Assembly: GCF_008710135.1 (NCBI RefSeq)
Contig: NZ_VYKK01000012.1
Span: 1-64,000 of the forward strand
Direction: 5' to 3'
Source: Paenibacillus spiritus
Lineage (GTDB): Bacteria; Bacillota; Bacilli; Paenibacillales; Paenibacillaceae
DNA length: 64,000 nucleotides
This document shows positions 55,299 through 63,220 of the stretch, piece by piece. The notes beneath the pieces were generated by a model that saw nothing but the letters and a program-made list of their open reading frames with translations, ran no database searches and was not told where the DNA came from. A program made the translations under genes and the position numbers. The first letter of the stretch is position 1, and each line of letters opens with the position of its first letter.

Positions 55299-56745
55299 GA
55301 TCGGCTTCAAGCTGGGCCTGATGCTGCTGGGCGCCTTTGCGGCCGTTCTGCTGACGCTGGGACTGACGGTCAACCGTGTGTTCACCAATTTCTACAATGC
55401 CGAGATGAGAACGGAAGTCGATGAATTGACGAATCACTTCGCTTCCATGAGCGAATCGCACACGCCGGGGGAGGGAGCCGACGAAGCGCTGCTCCAGTTC
55501 GCCGACTTCTCGAACGTGAGCTTCGTCGTTGTCTCGGAATCGGGCGAGGTGCTGGAACGTTCGGGCGACCATGACGCGTCCGACCGGAGCTATATTCATC
55601 CGGGCGATCTGAAGCGTCTGTTCGCCGGAGAAGCGGTGGAGCTGGAACACCGGAATGACCGGGGGGAACGGTACTTCATCGCGGCAAGGCCCATCGCCGG
55701 CGGTGACAGCGCAGGAGACGGCGTCACCGCCGCCGTCTATGTCCTGTCCTCGACCCGGCAGATGGAGGAGTCGATTTCATCGGTCCGCCATGTGCTGTGG
55801 CTGGCCGGGGCGGGCGCTTTTGTACTCGCGCTGGGCTTCGCCTGGATTATTGCCCGTCTCCTGACCCGCCCGCTGCTGCAAATGCAGGCGGCGACCCGCC
55901 GGATTGCCGCCGGGGAGCTGGAGACGCGCCTGGCGATCCGGCGCAATGACGAGATCGGCGTATTGTCGGACTCCATCAACCATCTGGCGGTGGAACTGCA
56001 GCGGTACCGCGATACGCGCCAGGAGTTCCTGGCCAATATCTCGCATGAGCTGCGCACGCCGATCACCTATCTGGAGGGCTATGCCCGGGTCCTCCGCCAG
56101 CGCCTCTACGACACCGAGGAAGAGAAGGACAAGTATCTGGACATTATTCATGAAGAAGCGAAGCGCGTGGAGCGTCTGGTCGATGACCTGTTCGATCTGG
56201 CGAAGATGGAGGAAGGCGTGATTTCCCTGTCGCTGGAGTGGATCGACCTGGCGGAAATCGCCGACAACGCGGTCCGCAAAATCCGGCTCAAAGCGGACGC
56301 CAAGCAGTTGTCGCTTCGGACGGATCTGGCCCCCGGAACGCCGCTCGTCTACGGCGACGGTCTGCGGCTGGAGCAGATCGTGCTCAATCTGCTGGAGAAC
56401 GCCGTGCGGTACACCGAGAAGGGCGGCATCGCCGTCGAGCTCGGGCAGCGAAGCGGCCGGGTCTTCCTGGCCGTGGAGGATACCGGAATCGGCATTCCGG
56501 AGGAAGAAGCGCCTTATATCTTCGACCGGTTCTACCGGGTCGAGAAGTCGAGATCGCGCCGCTACGGCGGGAGCGGCCTGGGTCTGGCCATTGCCCGGAA
56601 GCTGGTGGAGCTCCAGGGCGGAGAGCTTGGGGTGGAGAGCCGTCCCGGGCGCGGCAGCCGCTTCGAGATCCGGCTGGACCCGGGAAGACGGGAAGAGGAC
56701 GGCCCGCCGGAGGGCCGGGAAGCGGATATGCCAAAAGGACGTTGA
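55285..56745 (+). CDS. sensor histidine kinase
   Basis: A 486-residue membrane kinase that phosphorylates the preceding regulator. Membrane segments at about residues 7-28 and 168-190 flank an extracellular sensing region of about 135 residues. Then HAMP (about 195-245), HisKA with phosphorylated His in FLANISHELRTPITYLEGY, and HATPase_c with N box LEQIVLNLLENAVRY, G1 VEDTGIGIPEE, F DRFYRVEKSRSRRYGGSGLGLAIARKL (shown only in part elsewhere). Signal not identifiable. Stop codon lies in the terminator hairpin. Confidence 0.93.
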   Translation: MSRNKIGFKLGLMLLGAFAAVLLTLGLTVNRVFTNFYNAEMRTEVDELTNHFASMSESHTPGEGADEALLQFADFSNVSFVVVSESGEVLERSGDHDASDRSYIHPGDLKRLFAGEAVELEHRNDRGERYFIAARPIAGGDSAGDGVTAAVYVLSSTRQMEESISSVRHVLWLAGAGAFVLALGFAWIIARLLTRPLLQMQAATRRIAAGELETRLAIRRNDEIGVLSDSINHLAVELQRYRDTRQEFLANISHELRTPITYLEGYARVLRQRLYDTEEEKDKYLDIIHEEAKRVERLVDDLFDLAKMEEGVISLSLEWIDLAEIADNAVRKIRLKADAKQLSLRTDLAPGTPLVYGDGLRLEQIVLNLLENAVRYTEKGGIAVELGQRSGRVFLAVEDTGIGIPEEEAPYIFDRFYRVEKSRSRRYGGSGLGLAIARKLVELQGGELGVESRPGRGSRFEIRLDPGRREEDGPPEGREADMPKGR

Positions 56746-56770
56746 AGCCATCGCTTCAACGTCCTTTTTT
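56733..56770. terminator. terminator of the two-component operon
   Basis: A perfect 16-bp stem AAAAGGACGTTGAAGC/GCTTCAACGTCCTTTT, loop CATC, six T. It contains the sensor kinase stop codon and also serves the convergent gene. Confidence 0.92.
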
Positions 56771-56790
56771 GAAATGAATCGCATCCGGGT

Positions 56791-57276
56791 TCAGTGATGC
56801 ATGCCCGGCATGCCGCTGACAATCTCGGGATTCACCATACCGAAGATCATGGCGACGTGGGCGACAACGAGGAAGCCGCTGACGAGCAGGAAGTGAAGCT
56901 TCAGCCGTTCCTCCTCCGTGCGCTTGCGCCCGATCACGCCGAGGTCCAGCAGGGCCAGCGGCAGCAGGAACAGCACTCCGGCCAGGTAGAAGCTGACCGC
57001 TACGACGTCCACCCAGGTATGCCATTCTCCGTCCGCCGTCAACGGAATGAAGGTGCCCGGGAAGAGATACAGGAAGACCCCGGTAAAGTACAGGCCGGCG
57101 ATGATGCTGCAGATCCGGTTGAAGGCGCGCAGCCGTCCGTGCAGATTGCGGGTGAACAGGATAAAGAACTCGGTGACCGTAATCGTCTCGGCCAGAATGA
57201 CCGGAATCGCCATGAACAGAATCAGATTCCAGGGCTGGTTATCCGACAGCAGCGACATGTAATGCGTCATCGTCAT
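56791..57276 (-). CDS. small polytopic membrane protein (DUF6803-like)
   Basis: A 161-residue protein with four membrane segments (about residues 17-35, 48-68, 84-106 and 122-142), opening HYMSLLSDNQPWNLILFMAI and ending in a His/Met tail (VSGMPGMHH). The pattern suggests the DUF6803 family, whose role is unknown. ATG at 57276 has GGGGGAA eight bases upstream; an upstream open frame lacks a site. Single gene facing the two-component system. Confidence 0.68.
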   Translation of the reverse strand: MTMTHYMSLLSDNQPWNLILFMAIPVILAETITVTEFFILFTRNLHGRLRAFNRICSIIAGLYFTGVFLYLFPGTFIPLTADGEWHTWVDVVAVSFYLAGVLFLLPLALLDLGVIGRKRTEEERLKLHFLLVSGFLVVAHVAMIFGMVNPEIVSGMPGMHH

Positions 57277-57377
57277 ACATTCATTTCCCCCAAAGATTGT
57301 AATGAAGAACTTTACGTTCAGTATAGGAGGAAAATATGTAGAAAGTATGTGCCGCACCGGCCGCTGAAGAAGGACTC

Positions 57378-58199
57378 TCATGACATTCTGCGGCCTTTGA
57401 CGTGCTTCAGCTGGGCGACGATAATGACGCTGATGATGACCAGCAGGAACCAGGAGCTGATCTTGCCGAAGCCGACGAGGTGCCAGCTCTCCCGCTGGTC
57501 GGGATACGTCCAGGCTCCCAGGAAGGTCGCAATATTCTCGGCCAGCCAGATGAAGAAGCCGACAAGGCAGAAGGCAACGGTGAGCGGCATCCGGTACACC
57601 TTCTCTCTGACCCGGTAGAGAATCCGGGTTCTGCGGAATACGAGGAGCACCAGCGCCGTCAGCCACCAGCGGACATCGGGCAGGAAGTGGTGGGTAAAAA
57701 AGTTCAAGTAAATCGCCCCGCCGAGCAGGCCGGCGGCGGGAAGGCCCGGCCATCCGGTCATATCCATCCGCAGCCGCCGCCAGACCTGGCACATGTAGCT
57801 CGCGACGCTGGCATACATGAAGCCGCTGTACAAGGGCACGCCCAGCAGCTTAGTGCAGCCCGGCTCGGGGTACGACCAAGAGCCCATATGAACCTTGTAC
57901 AGCTCCAGCGCAAGTCCGATCAGATGGAAGACGCAGATGACCTTGATTTCATCCGGCGTCTCCAGCCCGCTCAGGTACATCAGGAGCTGTACGCCCAGAA
58001 GAAGGAGCAGAATGGCATCGTAGCGGTGAAGATAACCGGGCCATGAAATGGCCTGAGACAAGGCGAGCGTTCCGAAGATGGCGAGCGGGAACAGACAGCT
58101 CATCGCCTGGTGATAACCGAACCACAGGAGCTGAACGGAGAAGAACTTGAAGCGGGCGGGCAGCGCCGGAGCGAATTCAAGCTTCGGGAGAATCGGCAT
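57378..58199 (-). CDS. DUF817 family membrane protein
   Basis: A 273-residue membrane protein of about seven segments with the DUF817 pattern, including LRYVWFG-like VQLLWFGYHQAMSCLFPLAI, RYDAILLLLLGVQLLMYLSG, PGCTKLLGVPLYSGFMYASV and NFFTHHFLPDVRWWLTALV. No function is established. The ATG at 58199 overlaps the end of the YozG-like gene by 23 bases, coupling the two. A second ATG six codons earlier is possible. Confidence 0.82.
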   Translation of the reverse strand: MPILPKLEFAPALPARFKFFSVQLLWFGYHQAMSCLFPLAIFGTLALSQAISWPGYLHRYDAILLLLLGVQLLMYLSGLETPDEIKVICVFHLIGLALELYKVHMGSWSYPEPGCTKLLGVPLYSGFMYASVASYMCQVWRRLRMDMTGWPGLPAAGLLGGAIYLNFFTHHFLPDVRWWLTALVLLVFRRTRILYRVREKVYRMPLTVAFCLVGFFIWLAENIATFLGAWTYPDQRESWHLVGFGKISSWFLLVIISVIIVAQLKHVKGRRMS

Positions 58200-58416
58200 C
58201 TTCGTCCTCTTCGTCATCCCGGTACTCCAGAAGATCGCCCGGCTGGCAGTCCAGCGCCCGGCAAATGGCATCGAGCGTGGACAAGCGGACGGCCTTGGCC
58301 TTGCCGTTCTTGAGGATCGACAGATTCGCCATCGTGATGCCGACACGCTCGGACAGTTCGGTGACGCTCATCTTCCGCTTCGCCAGCATCACATCAATAT
58401 GAATAATAATCGCCAT
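58177..58416 (-). CDS. YozG-like helix-turn-helix regulator
   Basis: A 79-residue XRE-type DNA-binding protein: IHIDVMLAKRKMSVTELSER, then VGITMANLSILKNGKAKAV and LDAICRALDCQPGDLLEY. It ends in an acidic tail (DDEEDEDADSPEA). Bacillus pairs this type (YozG) with a DUF2975 protein (YoaS), as here. The ATG at 58416 has AGAGGTGA five bases upstream. Middle gene of three on this strand. Confidence 0.87.
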   Translation of the reverse strand: MAIIIHIDVMLAKRKMSVTELSERVGITMANLSILKNGKAKAVRLSTLDAICRALDCQPGDLLEYRDDEEDEDADSPEA

Positions 58417-58427
58417 AGCATTCACCT

Positions 58428-58901
58428 CTAGACCGTCAATTCGTTCTCGGACTGGATTTCGATGGCCTTGTTCAGCAGCTGCTGCAGAACGGCGGCGAAT
58501 ACGCCGATGACCAAGGCTGCAAATACAACGACCAATCCGAGCAGAATAAGCCCGGGAGCGTCATCCTTCTCCGCGATCAAATACAGGAAAGGAAGCACAG
58601 CGGCGTACAGCAGAGCGATGACGCCTGCGCAGCGCTTGATTGTCTTCAGGGCGCTGACGGACAATTCCGAGAAAGCCTCGTTCCGGTCGATAAAGCGCAG
58701 CAGGCTCATGGCCTGATAGAGCGCAATGAAGAAAGGTACCGCCGAAGCGTACATCCCCGCAATGACCGGATACAGCCAGCGCGCATACTCGGGATTGGCC
58801 GGATGCCCCAGCACCCGGGGCAAGACCCAGACGCACAGAAGAAGAACCGGAATTCCGATGCCCCAAATCGCCAGCCTCAATATCAGAGTCTCCCGTTTCA
58901 C
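58428..58901 (-). CDS. DUF2975 family membrane protein (YoaS-like)
   Basis: A 157-residue protein with four membrane segments (about 10-29, 48-68, 88-108 and 118-142) in the DUF2975 pattern: IDRNEAFSELSVSALKTIKR and LNKAIEIQSENELTV. It begins with GTG at 58901, GAGGTG seven bases upstream, and ends 11 bases before the YozG-like gene. Its role in the pair is unknown, possibly controlling the regulator at the membrane. Confidence 0.85.
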   Translation of the reverse strand: MKRETLILRLAIWGIGIPVLLLCVWVLPRVLGHPANPEYARWLYPVIAGMYASAVPFFIALYQAMSLLRFIDRNEAFSELSVSALKTIKRCAGVIALLYAAVLPFLYLIAEKDDAPGLILLGLVVVFAALVIGVFAAVLQQLLNKAIEIQSENELTV

Positions 58902-59058
58902 GACAAAACACCTCACTGTTTTTTATTATAACTTAACATATATTTATCGAATTACAATATATATTTATTCTTTTATATAGAGAATAGCCGTTGAGGAGCA
59001 TAGAGGGCTTGCTTAAGGCATAGGGTGAAGCATGCTTGGTTCAAGGAGGAGATGGGGA

Positions 59059-59790
59059 GTGGAGACGGCAATGCTCGGCAGCTTTCTGTCGGCGATGGCC
59101 ACGGTGCTCGGCGCGGCGCCGATTCTGCTGGTCCGGACGCTGTCCGAGAAGTGGAAGGATATTCTGGTCGCTTTTACCGCAGGAATTATGGTGTCCGCTT
59201 CGACGTTCGGGCTGATGCCCCAGGCGCTGAAGGAATCGGGAGCGATTGCGCTGACGCTCGGCCTGGTCACCGGCGTGCTGCTGCTGGATGTCATTGAGCG
59301 GACGGTTCCGCATATGGATGTTGAGAATAAGCCGGGGTCGGCGGGCGTGGACGCCAAGGCGCTTCTGGTGCTGATCGCGCTGTTCATTCACAACATTCCC
59401 GAGGGCCTCAGCACCGGCTTCAGCTACGCGAGCGAGCAGGCGTCACTGGGTCCGATGGTGGCGATTGCGATCGGCGCCCAGAATATGCCCGAGGGGCTTA
59501 TTCTGGCGGTCTTCCTCATAAATTCCAAGGTGTCCAGGCGCAGGACGCTGAAGTTCGTTACGGTGACGGGGCTGATGGAGATGGTGTCGGCAGCTGTCGG
59601 CTATTTCTTGGCGAATTCGATTCGGAATGTCGTTGGCTACGGCTTGGCGTTCGCAGCGGGAGCCATGCTGTTCATCGTCTACAAGGAGTTGATTCCCGAG
59701 AGCCACGGCCATGGCTATGAGCGGCCTTCCACGTATTCCTTCATTGCCGGCCTGCTGGCGCTGGTGTATATCACGTATTGGTTCGGATAA
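59059..59790 (+). CDS. ZIP family metal transporter
   Basis: A 243-residue divalent metal transporter with eight or so segments. Metal-binding motifs of the fourth and fifth helices are FIHNIPEGLSTGF and IGAQNMPEGLILAVF. It lets in Zn or another cation down its gradient. Start GTG at 59059 has AAGGAGG nine bases upstream; an ATG nine codons before has none. Divergent from DUF2975. The metal cannot be deduced. Confidence 0.9.
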   Translation: METAMLGSFLSAMATVLGAAPILLVRTLSEKWKDILVAFTAGIMVSASTFGLMPQALKESGAIALTLGLVTGVLLLDVIERTVPHMDVENKPGSAGVDAKALLVLIALFIHNIPEGLSTGFSYASEQASLGPMVAIAIGAQNMPEGLILAVFLINSKVSRRRTLKFVTVTGLMEMVSAAVGYFLANSIRNVVGYGLAFAAGAMLFIVYKELIPESHGHGYERPSTYSFIAGLLALVYITYWFG

Positions 59791-59795
59791 AAAGA

Positions 59796-59829
59796 CAGAC
59801 CCGCCGCCGTTGAACGGCTGCGGGTCTGC
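59796..59829. terminator. hairpin after the ZIP gene
   Basis: CAGACCCGC ... GCGGGTCTG with an inner GCCGTT/AACGGC stem. No T run. It lies between convergent genes. Confidence 0.55.
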
Positions 59830-59909
59830 GGTCTGCTATATAACCTGCCGGAGCAGGCAGGAGGGGGTCCTCTGCTCCGGCAGGCGCTTCAGAAGCGGCA
59901 TTGCCGTTC

Positions 59910-61217
59910 TTACTGCTTCACAATATCCTGGATGGCTTTGTCCAGCTTCGCCAGCAGCTGGTCGCGGTCGATCGTGCCGCCCATGTATTCCTGCATAGCA
60001 GCGCCGAAGCCCTGTGTTACGCCATCCGGGAAGCGGTCCCATGTCCAGCTCAGAGCATCTGCGGATTTCTCCTGCACAGCTACGCCAACCTGGCCGATGT
60101 CGGCTGCTTCAGCCGGAACGCCGTTGAATGCCGGGAGGAACTTGAATTCTTTGGTCAGATATTTCTTGCCGGTCTCGGAGCTGACGAGCCAGTTCAGGAA
60201 CGCCTTGGCTTCTTCCGGATGCGCGGACTTGCTGTTGACGATCCAGTTGTTCGGTACGCCGACGAAGACATGGCCCGGTTCATCGCTGATCGGCAGCGGA
60301 AGCACGCCGAGGTTCAGATTCGGATCGATTTTGTCGATGTCGCCCTGGGTCCAGTTGCCCTGCTGCATCATAGCGGCCTTGCCTGAAGCGAAGTCGGCGA
60401 CTTGAGTTGCATAGTCGGTCGTCATCTTGTTCTTCTGGGCGTTGTTGAAGATGACGTCAACCAGATCCAGCCACTGCTTGAAGATGGCGTTGTCCTTGAT
60501 CGTCTGCTTGCCGGATTTCAGATCCTCGATGAAGGCAGCCGGGTCAGGCTGGCTGGCCATGCCTACGTTCACCAGGTGAATGCCAAGGGACCACCATTCG
60601 TTCGTTGTTTCAAACGGAGTGATCTTGGCGGCTTTCAGTTTCTCTACCGCATCCTTCAGCTCGGACAGCGTCTTCGGCTCATTGGTAATGCCGGCCTTCT
60701 GGAACAGGTCCTTGTTGTAGATGATGCCGTAGCCTTCCACGTTCATCGGCATGCCGTACAGCTTGCCGTCAACGGTGGTCGGGATCTTCGCGGAATCGAG
60801 CACATTGCTTACCCAAGGCTGGTCGGACAGGTCAGTGGCGCGGTCCATGTAAGGCTGAAGTGCGGTGAATCCGCCGTTGTTGAAGATTTCCGGCTCGGAA
60901 CCGGAGGCGAGCTCGGCTTTCAGCAGCGCGCCGTAGTCTTCGCCGCCGCCGTGGGTTTCCACTTCAACCTTCACGCCGGTTTCTTTCTCGTATTCTTTGG
61001 CCAGCGCGTTGAGCTGCTCGGCGATTTCAACCTTGAATTGGAAAACCTTGATGGTGACATCCTTCTTAGGCGCTTTCGTGGCGGCCGGGGCTGCGGTCTC
61101 TGCGGTGCCGCTGTTGGTTGCCTTGGCAGCGTTGTTATTGTTGTTGCCGTTGCCGCAGCCGGCTACAGCCAGTGCGCAAACGATTGGCGCAACAAGCGCG
61201 AGTCGTTTTTTGTTCAT
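59910..61217 (-). CDS. sugar ABC transporter substrate-binding lipoprotein
   Basis: A 435-residue family 1 solute-binding protein. Signal and lipobox end LAVAGCGNGN (lipid Cys about residue 20), then an Asn-rich linker. Mature sequence ALAKEYEKETGVKVEVETHG, GEDYGALLKAELASGSEPEI and WMGNWTQGD-like MMQQGNWTQGDIDKI are typical. It feeds the two permeases encoded upstream on this strand, and a separate ATPase such as MsmX would supply energy. Start ATG 61217 with GGGAGG nine bases upstream. Its own promoter, 41-bp element and a cre site lie before it. Sugar unknown. Confidence 0.92.
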   Translation of the reverse strand: MNKKRLALVAPIVCALAVAGCGNGNNNNNAAKATNSGTAETAAPAATKAPKKDVTIKVFQFKVEIAEQLNALAKEYEKETGVKVEVETHGGGEDYGALLKAELASGSEPEIFNNGGFTALQPYMDRATDLSDQPWVSNVLDSAKIPTTVDGKLYGMPMNVEGYGIIYNKDLFQKAGITNEPKTLSELKDAVEKLKAAKITPFETTNEWWSLGIHLVNVGMASQPDPAAFIEDLKSGKQTIKDNAIFKQWLDLVDVIFNNAQKNKMTTDYATQVADFASGKAAMMQQGNWTQGDIDKIDPNLNLGVLPLPISDEPGHVFVGVPNNWIVNSKSAHPEEAKAFLNWLVSSETGKKYLTKEFKFLPAFNGVPAEAADIGQVGVAVQEKSADALSWTWDRFPDGVTQGFGAAMQEYMGGTIDRDQLLAKLDKAIQDIVKQ

Positions 61218-61243
61218 TGATAAATGCCTCCCTGTTTTCTGTT

Positions 61244-61257
61244 TGTAAGTGTTTACA
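61244..61257. promoter_or_regulatory. cre site (CcpA) before the binding-protein gene
   Basis: TGTAAGTGTTTACA matches 13 of 14 positions of TGWAARCGYTWNCW and is a perfect palindrome of TGTAA/TTACA. It lies between the promoter and start codon, where CcpA would block transcription. Confidence 0.7.
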
Positions 61258-61262
61258 TCATG

Positions 61263-61289
61263 ATCGTAATCGAACCGCCGCATCTCCAA
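61263..61289 (-). promoter_or_regulatory. candidate promoter of the binding-protein gene
   Basis: Minus strand TTGGAG (61284-61289), 15 bases, TACGAT (61263-61268). The same spacing occurs before the permease operon. Short spacer and poor -35 suggest an activator. Confidence 0.45.
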
Positions 61290-61326
61290 CACTTAATATC
61301 TTGTCTGAAAAAGTGGATATTGTTGC
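61286..61326 (-). promoter_or_regulatory. 41-bp promoter element, copy 1
   Basis: 41 bases, 30 identical without gaps to 63144-63184. Conserved blocks are CCAACACT, AATAT, AAAAGTGGAT and TTGC (plus-strand reading). The end nearer the gene overlaps the -35. Probable site for the AraC-type regulator expected to partner the nearby sensor kinase. Confidence 0.65.
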
Positions 61327-61348
61327 GGGAGACCGGCGGCGGATCTTC

Positions 61349-62185
61349 TTAACCTTTGACGGAACCGGCGGTAACGCCTTCGACAATATACTTCTGCAGA
61401 CTCAGGAAGAAGATCAGGATCGGTACGACCGCCATGACCAGACCGGCCAGCGCGAGATCCCACTTCTTCGTATATTGCCCAAAAAACTTGGTGACGGCAA
61501 GCGGCAGCGTTGTCAAATCTTTGTTGCCCCCGATGACAAGCACCGGCATCAGATAGTCATTCCAGATCCAGAGGGTGTTCAGAATGATGACCGTGACGAT
61601 AATCGGCATGAGCAGCGGGAACACGATTCGGAAAAAGACGCCGTACGGGTTGGACCCGTCCACACGCGCCGCTTCCTCCAGTTCAACCGGCACCGTCTTG
61701 ATGAAACCGTGGAACAGGAAGACCGACAGCGGCATGCCGAAGCCGAGATAGCAGGCGATAATGCCGTACAGGTGGCCGCGCAGTTCAAGCAGGCTGGTCA
61801 CCCGCACGAGCTGAAGCATCAGCGACTGAAACGGGATAATCATCGCCGCCACAAGCAGCAGGAACACAAAATTGTTGAACTTGGTCGGCCGGCGGACGAT
61901 CTGATAAGCCGCCATGGAGCTCAAGATGACGATCAGCACGACGCTGAACCCGGTAATCTGGAGCGAGTTCAGGAAGGCCTTCGGGAAGTCGATCATGCTC
62001 CATACATCGGAATAGTTGCTCCAGTGAAAGAGCGACGGGAAGGAAGCCGCATCCAGCAAAATTTCCTTCAGTGTCTTCACCGAGTTGCTCAGCACCAGAT
62101 AGAACGGCGCCAGGAACACGAGGGCCAGCAGGATGGCGATGACTTCCAGCAGGAGGGTTCGGGTATTATAACGGCTGGCGTTCAT
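61349..62185 (-). CDS. sugar ABC transporter permease, MalG type
   Basis: A 278-residue permease with six membrane segments. The EAA loop is LEEAARVDGSNPYGVFFRIV, followed by FPLLMPIIVTVIIL. Its start overlaps the preceding permease's stop by one base. The channel would be a heterodimer with that protein. The sequence ends GVTAGSVKG, usual for MalG-type. Confidence 0.93.
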   Translation of the reverse strand: MNASRYNTRTLLLEVIAILLALVFLAPFYLVLSNSVKTLKEILLDAASFPSLFHWSNYSDVWSMIDFPKAFLNSLQITGFSVVLIVILSSMAAYQIVRRPTKFNNFVFLLLVAAMIIPFQSLMLQLVRVTSLLELRGHLYGIIACYLGFGMPLSVFLFHGFIKTVPVELEEAARVDGSNPYGVFFRIVFPLLMPIIVTVIILNTLWIWNDYLMPVLVIGGNKDLTTLPLAVTKFFGQYTKKWDLALAGLVMAVVPILIFFLSLQKYIVEGVTAGSVKG

Positions 62186-63072
62186 CAGGCGGATACCTCC
62201 TTGCGCTTGGTGAGAACAACTTGGGTAACGGTAATCAGCGAGACGGCGACGAAGAACAGCAGCGCCTTGGCGGTGCCGAGGCCGTACCGGTTGTTGATCA
62301 GCGCTTCAGAGTAAATGTTGTACGCCAGCGACTGCGTCGAGGTTCCGGGACCGCCCTTGGTCAGGGACAGGTTAAGGTCGAACATCTTGAAGGCGTTCGA
62401 GATCGTCAGGAACAGGCAGATTGTAATGGCCGGCATGATGAGCGGCACATAGACGCTTTTGAACAGCTGGTGCGGACGGGCGCCGTCAATTTTGGCCGCT
62501 TCGATCAGGTCCTTCGGAATTCCGGCCAGCGAGGCGATGTAGATAATCATCATATAGCCGGCGGTCTGCCAGACAAAGACGATGACCAGTCCCCAGAAGC
62601 CGGTGTTGGCCGTCCCGAGCCACGGAAGCTCGAAGAAGGAAAGGCCGGTTTTTTCTCCGATGGTCAGGAAGCCCTTGGTGAAAATGAACTGCCAGATATA
62701 ACCGAGCAGAATGCCGCCGATGACGTTCGGCATGAAGAAGACGGTGCGCAGCAGCTTCTTCGTCTTCAGGGCGGCGGTCAGCATCATGGCCAGCCCCAGG
62801 GCCAGCACGTTGGCGATGATAACCGACACCACGGTGAACCGCAGCGTGAACAGGAGCGAATCCCAGAACTTCTCGTCATGCCAGATCCGGACCCAGTTGT
62901 CCGAGCCTGTCCAGGTGGCCTTGTTGAGATCCAGACCGTTCCAGTCGGTCGAAGAATAATAGAACCCCAGAATAAACGGTGTCACGACGATCGTGAGGAA
63001 GAAAATCAGGGCGGGCCAGAGGAACACGATTTGCTGGCTCCAGCCTTTGCGTAAACCTAGCGCTTTTCTCAT
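62185..63072 (-). CDS. sugar ABC transporter permease, MalF type
   Basis: A 295-residue permease. Six segments beginning at about residue 13 (QQIVFLWPALIFFLTIVVTP). The EAA loop is LIEAAKIDGARPHQLFKSVY. Start ATG 63072 has AAGGAG seven bases upstream; the longer reading from 63114 lacks a site. It heads the operon permease-permease and diverges from the sensor kinase. A 41-bp element lies 71 bases upstream. Confidence 0.93.
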   Translation of the reverse strand: MRKALGLRKGWSQQIVFLWPALIFFLTIVVTPFILGFYYSSTDWNGLDLNKATWTGSDNWVRIWHDEKFWDSLLFTLRFTVVSVIIANVLALGLAMMLTAALKTKKLLRTVFFMPNVIGGILLGYIWQFIFTKGFLTIGEKTGLSFFELPWLGTANTGFWGLVIVFVWQTAGYMMIIYIASLAGIPKDLIEAAKIDGARPHQLFKSVYVPLIMPAITICLFLTISNAFKMFDLNLSLTKGGPGTSTQSLAYNIYSEALINNRYGLGTAKALLFFVAVSLITVTQVVLTKRKEVSA

Positions 63073-63120
63073 AGCGGTTCTCCTTTTGACAGATTGGCTT
63101 GTGTCGTGGTACATGGTTTA

Positions 63121-63147
63121 ATTATAGAAAGCGCTATCCGCTTCCAA
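63121..63147 (-). promoter_or_regulatory. candidate promoter of the permease operon
   Basis: Minus strand TTGGAA (63142-63147), 15 bases, TATAAT (63121-63126). The layout matches the promoter before the binding-protein gene. Confidence 0.55.
63126..63139. promoter_or_regulatory. cre-like site in the permease promoter
   Basis: AGAAAGCGCTATCC matches 12 of 14 cre positions and lies between the -35 and -10, where CcpA would repress. Confidence 0.5.
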
Positions 63148-63184
63148 CACTCAATATGATGATAAGAAAAGTGGATTATATTGC
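63144..63184 (-). promoter_or_regulatory. 41-bp promoter element, copy 2
   Basis: Second copy of the element at 61286-61326 (30 of 41 identical). It overlaps the -35 of the permease promoter. Its distance to the start codon is 71 bases, against 68 for copy 1. It is also 36 bases before the divergent sensor kinase start. Confidence 0.65.
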
Positions 63185-63220
63185 TCGGCCCCATCGCCGG
63201 GAGGATCAGGAGGAGCCTCA

